Positions 1 through 6,296 of a stretch of 6,296 bases of DNA are shown in pieces. Both the position numbers and the translations under genes were made by a program. This stretch comes from Pseudobdellovibrionaceae bacterium (GTDB lineage: Bacteria > Bdellovibrionota > Bdellovibrionia > Bdellovibrionales > Bdellovibrionaceae), in NCBI GenBank assembly GCA_014376325.1, contig JACMRP010000381.1:1-6296 (forward strand), written 5' to 3'. Position 1 is the stretch's first letter. Every line of letters begins with the position of its first letter. The notes below the pieces were generated by a model, which had not been told where the DNA came from, did no database searches, and saw only the letters and a list, made by a program, of their open reading frames with translations.

Positions 1-1
1 C

Positions 2-2038
2 GGAACTTGGAAAGATTTGACCGACAACGTAAATCAGCTCGCGGGAAATTTGACCGCGCAAGTTCGCGCGATCGCGGAAGTATCCACTGCGGTAACAAAA
101 GGGGATTTAACCCGATCGATCGCGGTCGAAGCGCAAGGCGAGGTAGCGGCGCTATCTGAAAATATCAATCAAATGATCGGAAATCTGAAGGATACTACCC
201 AAAAGAATACCGAGCAGGATTGGCTAAAAACCAATCTCGCAAAATTCTCTGGAATGATGCAGGGACAACGAAGCATTACCTCGGTCGCGCAATTGATCAT
301 GTCGGAGCTGACTCCGCTAGTAGATGCGCATCAGGGGACCTTCTTCATGTTAGAGAACGAAGCCGATGCTCCGCTATTAAACCTTATCGCGAGCTATGCC
401 TTTACCGAGCGTAAAAATGTATCGAATCGCTACCGGTTAAAAGAAGGCCTGGTCGGACAATGCGCCTTTGAGAAAAAAAGAATTCTATTAACTCACGCGC
501 AAGAAGATTACGTGGTCATCAGTTCTAGCCTTGCCGAGGAACGTCCAAAAAACGTCATAGTATTGCCGGTGTTGTTTGAAGGCGAATTAAAAGCCGTCTT
601 AGAACTCGCGAGCACGCGTCCGTTCTCGCAAAATTATATCAATTTCTTGGATCAGCTGATGGACAGCATCGGGGTTATCCTGAACATGATCTCTTCCAGC
701 ATGCGAACGGAACAACTGTTGCAAGAATTAAAACGTTCCAATGCCGAACTAGAAGCTCAAGCGAAAGAGCTCGAAGACAAGGCCAAGCTATTAGAAGTCA
801 AAAACCAAGAGGTCGAACTTGCTTCAAGGTCACTCGAAGAAAAAGCCGAGCAGTTGTCATTGATTTCGAAGTACAAGTCGGAATTCTTAGCAAACATGTC
901 GCATGAACTTCGTACTCCGTTGAATAGTCTTTTGATCCTGTCGAAGACTTTGGCAGAGAACAAAGACAAAAACCTCAGCGGCGAGCAAGTGAAGTTCGCG
1001 AGTACCGTACACTCTGCGGGGCAGGATTTATTAGCGCTCATCAATGAGATTCTGGATCTTTCCAAAGTCGAAGCCGGCAAAATGCCGGTCAATCCGAAGG
1101 CTCTGGAGCTGATCGAAGTCCAAGAATACTTAGAACAAACCTTCCGACCAGTCGCGGAACACAAAGGTCTGGATTTCCGGATTATGGCGAACACCGATCT
1201 ACCTAAGACAATGTTCACCGACGCAAATCGTTTACAGCAGATTCTGAAAAATCTGTTATCGAATGCCTTCAAGTTCACCGAAAATGGCAGCGTCAATTTA
1301 GAAATCGGAACGTCGGATAAAGCGCGTTGCATCATGTTCCGAGTGACAGATACCGGAATAGGAATCGCGCCCGAAAAACAGAAACTTATTTTCGAAGCCT
1401 TCCAACAGGCGGACGGAACCACAAGTCGTAAGTACGGCGGCACGGGTTTGGGCCTTACCATCAGTCGCGAGATAGCGCGTTTACTTGGCGGCGTGATCGA
1501 AGTCAGCAGTCATCCCGGTCAGGGCAGCAGCTTCACGCTGTATTTACCTCAGAAATATGTTGGTTCTGATGGGTTCGGCAGTATCGAAAGCGTAGAGAAA
1601 ATTTCGCCGGTGCAGGCTTTGCCGGTCGACGCGGATTTTTCCGGAAATAAAGTCCTGGTCATCGACGATGACGTTCGCAACGTCTTTGCTTTGACGAGTA
1701 TCTTGAAAATGCGCGGCATGACCGTCGTTTATGCCGAAAACGGCAGACAGGGAATTGCGGTGTTAAAAGAAAACCCTGACACGGATTTGGTTTTGATGGA
1801 CACGATGATGCCAGAGATGGATGGCCTTGAAGCAACCATGGAAATTCGTAAGATCGCTAAATTTATCAAATTACCGATCATTTCTCTGACCGCAAAAGCG
1901 ATGAAGGGCGACCGTGAAAAATGTCTGGCCGCCGGAGCGTCGGACTACGTGACTAAGCCGGTGGATGAAGATCATCTGCTTGCCGTGATGTACACCTGGT
2001 TGAAAAACAACAAAGCGGAAGTAGCTAAATGGCAATAA
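2..2038 (+). CDS. Hybrid sensor histidine kinase, HAMP-GAF-HisKA-HATPase-REC (5' partial)
   Basis: This is the C-terminal 678 residues of a large hybrid histidine kinase. The frame is open from the first complete codon at position 2 (reading GTWKD), so the TTG at 17 is not a real start and the gene continues upstream. Numbering from that codon, residues 1-75 are HAMP sequence with the GDLTRSI and GEVAAL motifs typical of kinases carrying HAMP stacks. A GAF domain spans about 80-230 and a Gln/Glu/Lys-rich coiled coil about 234-290. The HisKA dimerisation domain has the H-box SHELRTP with phospho-acceptor His301. The ATPase domain has an N-box (Asn421), DTGIGI (450-455) and GGTGLGL (479-485). 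The receiver (about 550-670) has an acidic DDD cluster near 555-557, acceptor Asp600 in LMDTMMPEMDG, Thr630 and Lys652. All catalytic residues are present, so it should autophosphorylate and pass phosphate to its own receiver. No transmembrane segment is visible here; any sensor lies upstream. The family call is firm, the signal unknown. Confidence 0.96.
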   Translation, partial: GTWKDLTDNVNQLAGNLTAQVRAIAEVSTAVTKGDLTRSIAVEAQGEVAALSENINQMIGNLKDTTQKNTEQDWLKTNLAKFSGMMQGQRSITSVAQLIMSELTPLVDAHQGTFFMLENEADAPLLNLIASYAFTERKNVSNRYRLKEGLVGQCAFEKKRILLTHAQEDYVVISSSLAEERPKNVIVLPVLFEGELKAVLELASTRPFSQNYINFLDQLMDSIGVILNMISSSMRTEQLLQELKRSNAELEAQAKELEDKAKLLEVKNQEVELASRSLEEKAEQLSLISKYKSEFLANMSHELRTPLNSLLILSKTLAENKDKNLSGEQVKFASTVHSAGQDLLALINEILDLSKVEAGKMPVNPKALELIEVQEYLEQTFRPVAEHKGLDFRIMANTDLPKTMFTDANRLQQILKNLLSNAFKFTENGSVNLEIGTSDKARCIMFRVTDTGIGIAPEKQKLIFEAFQQADGTTSRKYGGTGLGLTISREIARLLGGVIEVSSHPGQGSSFTLYLPQKYVGSDGFGSIESVEKISPVQALPVDADFSGNKVLVIDDDVRNVFALTSILKMRGMTVVYAENGRQGIAVLKENPDTDLVLMDTMMPEMDGLEATMEIRKIAKFIKLPIISLTAKAMKGDREKCLAAGASDYVTKPVDEDHLLAVMYTWLKNNKAEVAKWQ
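2017..2021 (+). promoter_or_regulatory. Ribosome binding site that decides the start of the second kinase
   Basis: GGAAG lies inside the last codons of the upstream kinase. It is 7 nt before the ATG at 2029 but 16 nt before the alternative ATG at 2038, so spacing favours 2029. The alternative ATG overlaps the upstream TAA (TAATG), an arrangement typical of stop-start reinitiation, so it cannot be excluded. The two starts differ by only three residues (MAI) ahead of the receiver domain. Confidence 0.4.
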
Positions 2039-4104
2039 TGAATCAACCGGTTGATATTCTAATCGTCGACGACCGCCTTGATGGATTGATCGCCCTCGAG
2101 GCCGTGTTAGATATGCCGAATTTAAATCTAGTACGGGCGCAGTCCGGACGGGAGGCTCTAGAAAAAATAGAGAGCTACGAATTTGGATTAATTTTGTTGG
2201 ACGTGCAAATGCCCGGAATGGACGGGTTTGAGGCCGCCAGGCGCATTCGTCAATTCGAGCGTTATAAAACAACGCCGATTATTTTTGTGACGGCGATTAA
2301 CAAGGACGACAAACATATTTATCGCGGCTACGAAGTCGGTGCCGTAGATTATGTGTTCAAGCCATTCGAGCCGCAAATACTTCGGTCGAAGGTTACTTTC
2401 TTTGTAGAAAGTTTCTTGAAAACTCGAAAGCTTCTGGCGCAAAACGAAACCATTCGCGAAAGCGAACGCCAGGCAAGATATATGCAGCTTGCTCAATTAG
2501 AAATGGAAACGCTGAAGCGTTATCGCAATTTGGCAGACGCGGTTCCAAACATGATTTGGAAATCGAAGGTTGACGGAACGCTCGATTATTTTAATAAGGT
2601 GTGGACTGATTACACCGGACTTTCGCAAGATCAGAGCGTCGGCGCCGGTTGGCAAGAGGCCATCTACGCGAAAGACCTTCGGGCATTTCTAAAAGCTTGG
2701 ATCGATTCGATGAACAGCGGCGAACCTTTCGAAATTGAGTGTCGCATTCGCAGTAAAGATGATCAGTTGCGATGGCATTTTGTAAGAGCCGTGCCAGAAC
2801 TGAGCAGCGTCGATAAAGTGATCGGCTGGATCGGCACGTGCATGGACATTCAGGATCGTAAGATGGTCGAGCGTGATCTACTAGAAGCACAGCGACAAGC
2901 GGTCGCCGCAAATGCCGCGAAAACCCAGTTCTTGGCGAATATGAGTCACGAAATTAGAACTCCCCTGAGTGCCATTCTTGGTTTTTCTGAGTTGTTATTG
3001 GATCCCGACCTTGCTTACGAAGAACGAGTTCAAAATGTAAATACGATTTGTCGTAGTGGCCAGCAACTGCTCAAGATTATAGACGAGATTTTAGATATTT
3101 CCAAAGTGGAAGCGGGACACCTAGAGATTGAAAACATCAAAGTAAATACCATGAATTTGCTCGGTGATTTATTGACGTTACTGACCGTTAAATCACAGGC
3201 GAAGGAAATTGGGCTTGATTTTAAACTTAAAAATAAAATTCCAGAATTTATTTTTACCGATCCGACCCGTTTGCGCCAAATTTTACTGAACATGATCAGC
3301 AACGCGATTAAGTTCACCGAAAAAGGTGCGGTCATAATTGATGTCGAATGGTCCGAAGGCCGGTTAAAGTTTCACGTAAAAGACACCGGCGTCGGCATTT
3401 CCAAAGGCCAGTCTGAAAAACTATTCCGACCCTTCGTGCAGGTGGATAGCTCGACGACCCGAAAATTTGGCGGCACCGGTTTAGGACTGGCGCTATCCCG
3501 CAAACTCGCGCAAGCGCTCGGAGGAAACGTGGCGCTTGAAAGCAGCATCAGTGGCGAAGGCAGTGTATTCTTGATCGAAGTTCGTGCAGAAATTCCTGTC
3601 GACACTAAATTCTGCGAACGCATTGGCGAGGCGCCGCCCCAGAAGCCAGAAGCGAAGGCCGACTCTCAAGCACACGCACTCGACGGTATCAAAGTTTTGC
3701 TTGTCGAAGACGCGCCCATTAATCAGATTTTAATCAGTCGATTTTTGACGAGTGCCGGAGCCCAAGTAGAACTTGCGAACAACGGCTTAGAAGGTATGAA
3801 CAAAGCCCTTCGTGGAAATTACGCCATTGTTTTGATGGACATCCAAATGCCAGAAATGGACGGGCTAGAGGCGACGATGAAACTCCGCAAGCAAGGTTAC
3901 GCTCGTCCGATCATCGCGTTGACCGCGCACGCGCTGAAAGAAGACCGGGACCGGTGTCTGCAGGCTGGTTGCACGGATCACATGACGAAGCCGATCGATC
4001 GAGTTCTCTTGATCAAACAGATTGCGCATCTGGCACAATTGGATTTTACATCAAACGCTGGCGCTTCTCTACGGCCAGAGCCGCTTCTCGAACCACTTCC
4101 GTAA
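2029..4104 (+). CDS. Hybrid histidine kinase, REC-PAS-HisKA-HATPase-REC
   Basis: A complete 691-residue soluble hybrid kinase with no signal peptide or membrane helix. An N-terminal receiver (about 8-125) has Asp14/Asp15, acceptor Asp58 in LLDVQMPGMDG, Thr88 and Lys111. A helical linker leads to a PAS domain with PAC tail (about 163-278, ending MDIQDRK). HisKA carries SHEIRTP with His307. The ATPase domain has an N-box (Asn425), DTGVGI (452-457) and GGTGLGL (481-487). A second receiver (about 553-670) has Glu560/Asp561, acceptor Asp604 in LMDIQMPEMDG, Thr632 and Lys654. All phosphotransfer residues are intact. The gene overlaps the upstream kinase by 10 nt, so the two are very probably co-transcribed and translationally coupled. 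The N-terminal receiver is a natural place for input from a partner kinase. No HPt or output domain is present. The final 19 codons lie antisense to lpdA and encode a Pro/Leu-rich tail beyond the receiver fold. Confidence 0.96.
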   Translation: MAIMNQPVDILIVDDRLDGLIALEAVLDMPNLNLVRAQSGREALEKIESYEFGLILLDVQMPGMDGFEAARRIRQFERYKTTPIIFVTAINKDDKHIYRGYEVGAVDYVFKPFEPQILRSKVTFFVESFLKTRKLLAQNETIRESERQARYMQLAQLEMETLKRYRNLADAVPNMIWKSKVDGTLDYFNKVWTDYTGLSQDQSVGAGWQEAIYAKDLRAFLKAWIDSMNSGEPFEIECRIRSKDDQLRWHFVRAVPELSSVDKVIGWIGTCMDIQDRKMVERDLLEAQRQAVAANAAKTQFLANMSHEIRTPLSAILGFSELLLDPDLAYEERVQNVNTICRSGQQLLKIIDEILDISKVEAGHLEIENIKVNTMNLLGDLLTLLTVKSQAKEIGLDFKLKNKIPEFIFTDPTRLRQILLNMISNAIKFTEKGAVIIDVEWSEGRLKFHVKDTGVGISKGQSEKLFRPFVQVDSSTTRKFGGTGLGLALSRKLAQALGGNVALESSISGEGSVFLIEVRAEIPVDTKFCERIGEAPPQKPEAKADSQAHALDGIKVLLVEDAPINQILISRFLTSAGAQVELANNGLEGMNKALRGNYAIVLMDIQMPEMDGLEATMKLRKQGYARPIIALTAHALKEDRDRCLQAGCTDHMTKPIDRVLLIKQIAHLAQLDFTSNAGASLRPEPLLEPLP

Positions 4105-5458
4105 GTGTAGGGTGGGCGTGGAAAGAGCGCGCAAGGTCTTCACTGCTTCCGCCGAATTCCATGCACATGATCACTTCATGAATTAATTCCGAAACTTGTG
4201 GCCCCACCATGTGGGCGCCCAAAATTCGGTCGGTCGTTTTGTCGGCGATGATTTTAACGAAACCTTCGGTGTAACCTTGCGCACGCGCGCGGCCGCTAGC
4301 CATAAACGGAAACTTGCCAACGTTGACCTCAATACCTTGCGCTTTGGCTTGGTCTTCGGTGATCCCGACGGAAGCAATTTCTGGATGAGTGTAGATCACG
4401 CCCGGAACAGTTTCATAATTTACATGACCGTGGTGACCCGCGATGATTTCTGCAACTGCAACGCCTTCTTCTTCGGCCTTGTGGGCAAGCATCGGTCCTG
4501 CGACAACGTCGCCGACTGCGTAAATGCCAGGGACGGTGGTCATATAATGTTTGTCGATGACGATGCGACCTTGTGGATCTTTTTGAACGCCCACTTCTTC
4601 ACAGCCGAGCCCGTTTGAAAATGGTTTTCGCCCCGTTGAAACTAGGACGACATCGGCTTTCATCGTCTGCGTTTTTCCGTCGGCTAATCCTTCGTAACTT
4701 ACTTCGACTCCGTCGCCGGCAATTTTAGAACCTGTGACCTTCGTAGAAAGCAGGAATTTTGTGCCGTCTTTTTCCATCAATTTTTTCAGCAGATTCATGC
4801 AGTCTTGATCCATTTGTCCACCGAGGCGATCGGCGTACTCGATAACGGTTACTTCGGAACCGAGGCGTTGCCACACCGAGCCGAGCTCTAAGCCGATGAT
4901 TCCGCCCCCGACAACGATCATCGTTTTCGGAACGGTGCCTAATGTCAGGGCACCGGTATTGGAAACGATTTTCTTTTCGTCGAATTTTAAAAATGGCAAT
5001 TCGACGGGGGCTGATCCAGTTGCGATCATAATATTTTTTGTCGTTAAAGTTTGTTTCGTGCCGTCGGCTGCGGTGACTTCAACTTCGCCCGCTTTTAGAA
5101 TTTTGCCCAAACCTTGAAATGCCGTGATTTTGTTTTTTTTAAATAAGAAAGCAATTCCGTCGGTGTTGGCCTTCACGACTTTGTCTTTGCGGGCCATCAT
5201 TGTCGGAAGATCAAGCTCCACCGCGCCAACTTTAATTCCGTGAGAAGCTAAATCATGTTTCGCCGCCGCAAAATTTTCGGAACTTTGCAGTAATGCTTTT
5301 GAAGGGATGCATCCCACCATCACGCAGGTTCCGCCGTAGGTTTTGTCTTTTTCAACAACCGCGACCTTAAGCCCCAATTGAGCTCCGCGAATGGCGCCAA
5401 CATATCCACCTGGTCCCGCACCGATGATCACAAGATCGAAAGTTTTTGATTCAGACAT
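4046..5458 (-). CDS. lpdA: Dihydrolipoyl dehydrogenase (E3 of 2-oxo acid dehydrogenase complexes)
   Basis: This 470-residue flavoprotein reoxidises the dihydrolipoyl arm of the E2 subunit and passes electrons through FAD to NAD+; the length is normal for the family. The N-terminal FAD site is GAGPGGY (13-19). The redox-active disulfide is Cys45/Cys50 in GGTCVMVGCIPSK, where the usual LN between the cysteines reads VM. The NAD fold has GGGIIGLE (184-191) and an acidic Glu207 at the end of the second strand, which suits NAD rather than NADP. A second FAD contact is AVGD (Asp317). The C-terminal interface domain carries HPTLTE with the catalytic pair His449/Glu454, contributed across the dimer. 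The ATG at 5458 has AAGGA (5470-5466) 7 nt upstream. The sucB end on the same strand points to service in 2-oxoglutarate dehydrogenase; use by pyruvate dehydrogenase too is possible. Its last 59 bp overlap the convergent kinase gene. Confidence 0.98.
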   Translation of the reverse strand: MSESKTFDLVIIGAGPGGYVGAIRGAQLGLKVAVVEKDKTYGGTCVMVGCIPSKALLQSSENFAAAKHDLASHGIKVGAVELDLPTMMARKDKVVKANTDGIAFLFKKNKITAFQGLGKILKAGEVEVTAADGTKQTLTTKNIMIATGSAPVELPFLKFDEKKIVSNTGALTLGTVPKTMIVVGGGIIGLELGSVWQRLGSEVTVIEYADRLGGQMDQDCMNLLKKLMEKDGTKFLLSTKVTGSKIAGDGVEVSYEGLADGKTQTMKADVVLVSTGRKPFSNGLGCEEVGVQKDPQGRIVIDKHYMTTVPGIYAVGDVVAGPMLAHKAEEEGVAVAEIIAGHHGHVNYETVPGVIYTHPEIASVGITEDQAKAQGIEVNVGKFPFMASGRARAQGYTEGFVKIIADKTTDRILGAHMVGPQVSELIHEVIMCMEFGGSSEDLARSFHAHPTLTEVVREAALAVEKRQRLM

Positions 5459-5620
5459 TTTAGATTCCTTCTCAGTAGATTCAAGTCCTAGGTATACGCG
5501 ATCTGGGGTTTAATGGCACGTGGGACGCCACGCATTACTGGACCTCGACGCAGAATTTAAGTGGCTAGACCAGGTCTCTGAATATTTACAAATGGCTACA
5601 ACGCGCGCTGTGATTTGTTT
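5459..5620. other. Divergent intergenic region between lpdA and the RCC1 relic
   Basis: This 162 bp holds the lpdA leader and candidate promoter. It also contains several short inverted motifs: CCTAGG (5487-5492), GTATAC (5492-5497), CACGTG (5517-5522) and AGACCAGGTCT (5567-5577). No convincing promoter or Shine-Dalgarno sequence is visible for the + strand relic, whose ATG at 5621 is preceded by GATTTGTTT. In frame with 5520-5522 there is a 50-codon open stretch running to 5672 that reads plausibly as protein but has no credible start; it is discussed under findings. Confidence 0.6.
5491..5519 (-). promoter_or_regulatory. Candidate sigma-70-type promoter for lpdA
   Basis: On the minus strand, GTGCCA (5519-5514; four of six match TTGACA) and TATACC (5496-5491; four of six match TATAAT) are separated by exactly 17 bp. 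Transcription would start near 5484, giving a leader of about 25 nt that includes the AAGGA ribosome site. A palindrome CACGTG (5517-5522) and a short inverted repeat CGTGG-GACG-CCACG (5519-5532) overlap or abut the -35 element and could be an operator. A separate promoter is expected because sucB ends at its own terminator. The call rests on consensus matching only. Confidence 0.35.
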
Positions 5621-6103
5621 ATGCAAAATGCACCTCGCCGAAAATTTCTTTCAAAGACTGCCGTCGCTTTAAGCTCCACTATTTTGGGTCAGTTTATATT
5701 TGGTCGACAAGCCGATGCGGCGACCTGGAAAAAACTTCGTATCGATGGAACCGGTCCTGGTGTTTAGGCTTCTGGCCTCAACACTGGTGGACAGATCGGC
5801 GATAATACGACAACGAACCGCTCAACTCCCGTGATGGTGTGCGGAATTTCGACGGCGGTTGCAGTCGCGGGTGGTGGATGCCATTCTTTGTTTCTGCTTT
5901 CGAACGGAACGGTTTGGGCGGCCGGTTGGAATGGCAGCGGGCAACTCGGGAACAATAACACGAGCGATCAGCTCACTCCCGTCACTGCTTGCGTACTAAC
6001 GTCCCTTTTAGGATCTGTGGCCCGAGTAAAGTCCACGAAGCGCCTGCCAGTTTTCGGCCTCGGTTCAGACAGTGATCATCACGTCGTTTTGAGTCTGGGT
6101 TAA
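5621..6103 (+). pseudogene. RCC1-repeat protein with Tat-type signal, interrupted by an in-frame TAG and short of repeats
   Basis: The ATG at 5621 opens 48 codons ending at TAG 5765-5767, and the same frame then continues to TAA 6101-6103. The N-terminus has twin arginines (PRRKFLSK), a hydrophobic stretch (TAVALSSTILGQFIFG) and an Ala-rich cleavage region (ADAA), matching a Tat export signal. After the TAG come two RCC1-type segments, GLNTGGQIGDN and GWNGSGQLGNN, exactly 50 residues apart. They are joined by a typical AVAGGGCHSLFLLSNGTVWA linker, and each is followed by a TPV/STPV strand. The TAG aligns with the Trp of VWA in the next repeat, so one substitution (from TGG, TAT or TAC) would explain it. 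RCC1 propellers usually have about seven blades; here only about two are recognisable before a diverged tail ending in SDHHVVLSLG. No ribosome site is visible. I read it as a decayed extracytoplasmic repeat protein. Stop readthrough or a sequencing error is less likely but possible. Confidence 0.8.
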
Positions 6104-6108
6104 TTTTT

Positions 6109-6141
6109 AAAAAAAACCCACATCCAATAATAGATGTGGGT
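6109..6141 (-). terminator. Rho-independent terminator of sucB
   Basis: Read on the minus strand, a perfect 9-bp stem (ACCCACATC pairing with GATGTGGGT) with an 8-nt loop is followed at once by seven T residues. It begins 29 nt after the sucB stop. On the plus strand the hairpin is followed by CGTAGTAAG, with no T tract, so it should act only on minus-strand transcription. It separates sucB from lpdA transcriptionally. Confidence 0.92.
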
Positions 6142-6170
6142 CGTAGTAAGAACTATAAATTTCTAGATCT

Positions 6171-6296
6171 TTAAATCTCGAGCAAAAGTCTTTCTGGATC
6201 TTCGACGTTTTCTTTGATCTTCACTAAAAAGCTAACCGCTTCTTTGCCGTCGATGATGCGATGATCGTAAGTGAGTGCCACGTACATCATCGAACG
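6171..6296 (-). CDS. sucB: Dihydrolipoyllysine-residue succinyltransferase, E2 of 2-oxoglutarate dehydrogenase (C-terminal fragment)
   Basis: Only the last 41 codons lie in the window; the gene continues past its right edge. The translation contains [15 protein letters not shown], the E2 acyltransferase active site HxxxDG (His12 and Asp16 of the fragment). It continues [20 protein letters not shown] and ends LLLEI. The [11 protein letters not shown]...F...[11 protein letters not shown] pattern is characteristic of the succinyltransferase (SucB/OdhB) rather than the pyruvate-complex acetyltransferase. The enzyme moves the succinyl group from the lipoyl arm to CoA and forms the core of the complex that LpdA (E3) serves. 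The E1 gene sucA would be expected beyond the window. A strong terminator follows the stop codon. Confidence 0.95.
   Translation of the reverse strand, partial: RSMMYVALTYDHRIIDGKEAVSFLVKIKENVEDPERLLLEI

Noticed and set aside
17..19. TTG as the start of kinase 1
   Set aside because: The frame is open to the window edge with family-typical HAMP residues before it, and TTG here would cut a HAMP domain.
68..75. GCGATCGC palindrome resembling the cyanobacterial HIP1 element
   Set aside because: I noticed only a single copy, within coding sequence rich in CGATCG words; there is no sign of repeated occurrence.
757..1461. Long minus-strand open frame opposite kinase 1
   Set aside because: It is exactly antisense to the conserved kinase core. 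Its start (RPKPVPPYLRLVV) is the complement of the GGTGLGL box, and the same kind of shadow appears opposite kinase 2 at 3372-3623.
4203..4215. CCCAC-CAT-GTGGG hairpin as a terminator for the kinase operon
   Set aside because: The stem is only 5 bp, no T tract follows on the plus strand, and the bases encode the conserved AHMVGP segment of LpdA.
4196..4618. Plus-strand 140-codon open frame inside lpdA
   Set aside because: It is antisense to a highly conserved part of lpdA, has no recognisable domain or ribosome site, and is best explained as a shadow of lpdA codon bias.
5502..6104. Imperfect direct repeats (TCTGGGGTTTAAT at 5502-5514, TCTGGGTTAAT at 6094-6104) flanking the RCC1 relic
   Set aside because: They differ by two indels, are short, and the right copy includes the relic's own stop codon. 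This is too weak to claim a target-site duplication.

Overview
The window comes from a Gram-negative, Proteobacteria-like chromosome of moderate GC content. It is gene-dense at both ends and has one decayed patch between them. The TCA-cycle genes, long hybrid histidine kinases and an RCC1-repeat relic with a Tat-type signal would fit Bdellovibrionota/Oligoflexia or another deltaproteobacteria-like group. That placement is inference; no taxonomic marker gene is present.

Positions 2-4104 (+ strand) hold two signalling genes in tandem. The first is the 3' part of a HAMP-GAF-histidine kinase-receiver hybrid kinase whose 5' end lies before the window. The second is a complete REC-PAS-histidine kinase-REC hybrid kinase that starts inside the last codons of the first. 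Together they offer two kinase cores and three receiver domains but no HPt domain or DNA-binding output. They therefore look like part of a multistep phosphorelay whose final partner is elsewhere.

Positions 4046-5458 (- strand) encode dihydrolipoyl dehydrogenase (lpdA, E3). Positions 6171-6296 (- strand) encode the last 41 residues of the E2 succinyltransferase of 2-oxoglutarate dehydrogenase (sucB). Both belong to the same enzyme complex and point the same way. They are separated by about 700 bp holding a strong sucB terminator, a + strand RCC1-family relic, and a probable separate lpdA promoter. The relic (5621-6103) has a Tat-type signal peptide, a premature in-frame TAG and only about two recognisable RCC1 repeats.

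The second kinase gene and lpdA converge and overlap tail to tail by 59 bp with no intrinsic terminator visible. I see no tRNA, rRNA, CRISPR array, insertion sequence or clear new defence or mobile system. The most notable points are the RCC1 relic with its single in-frame stop, the convergent overlap, and the paired hybrid kinases.
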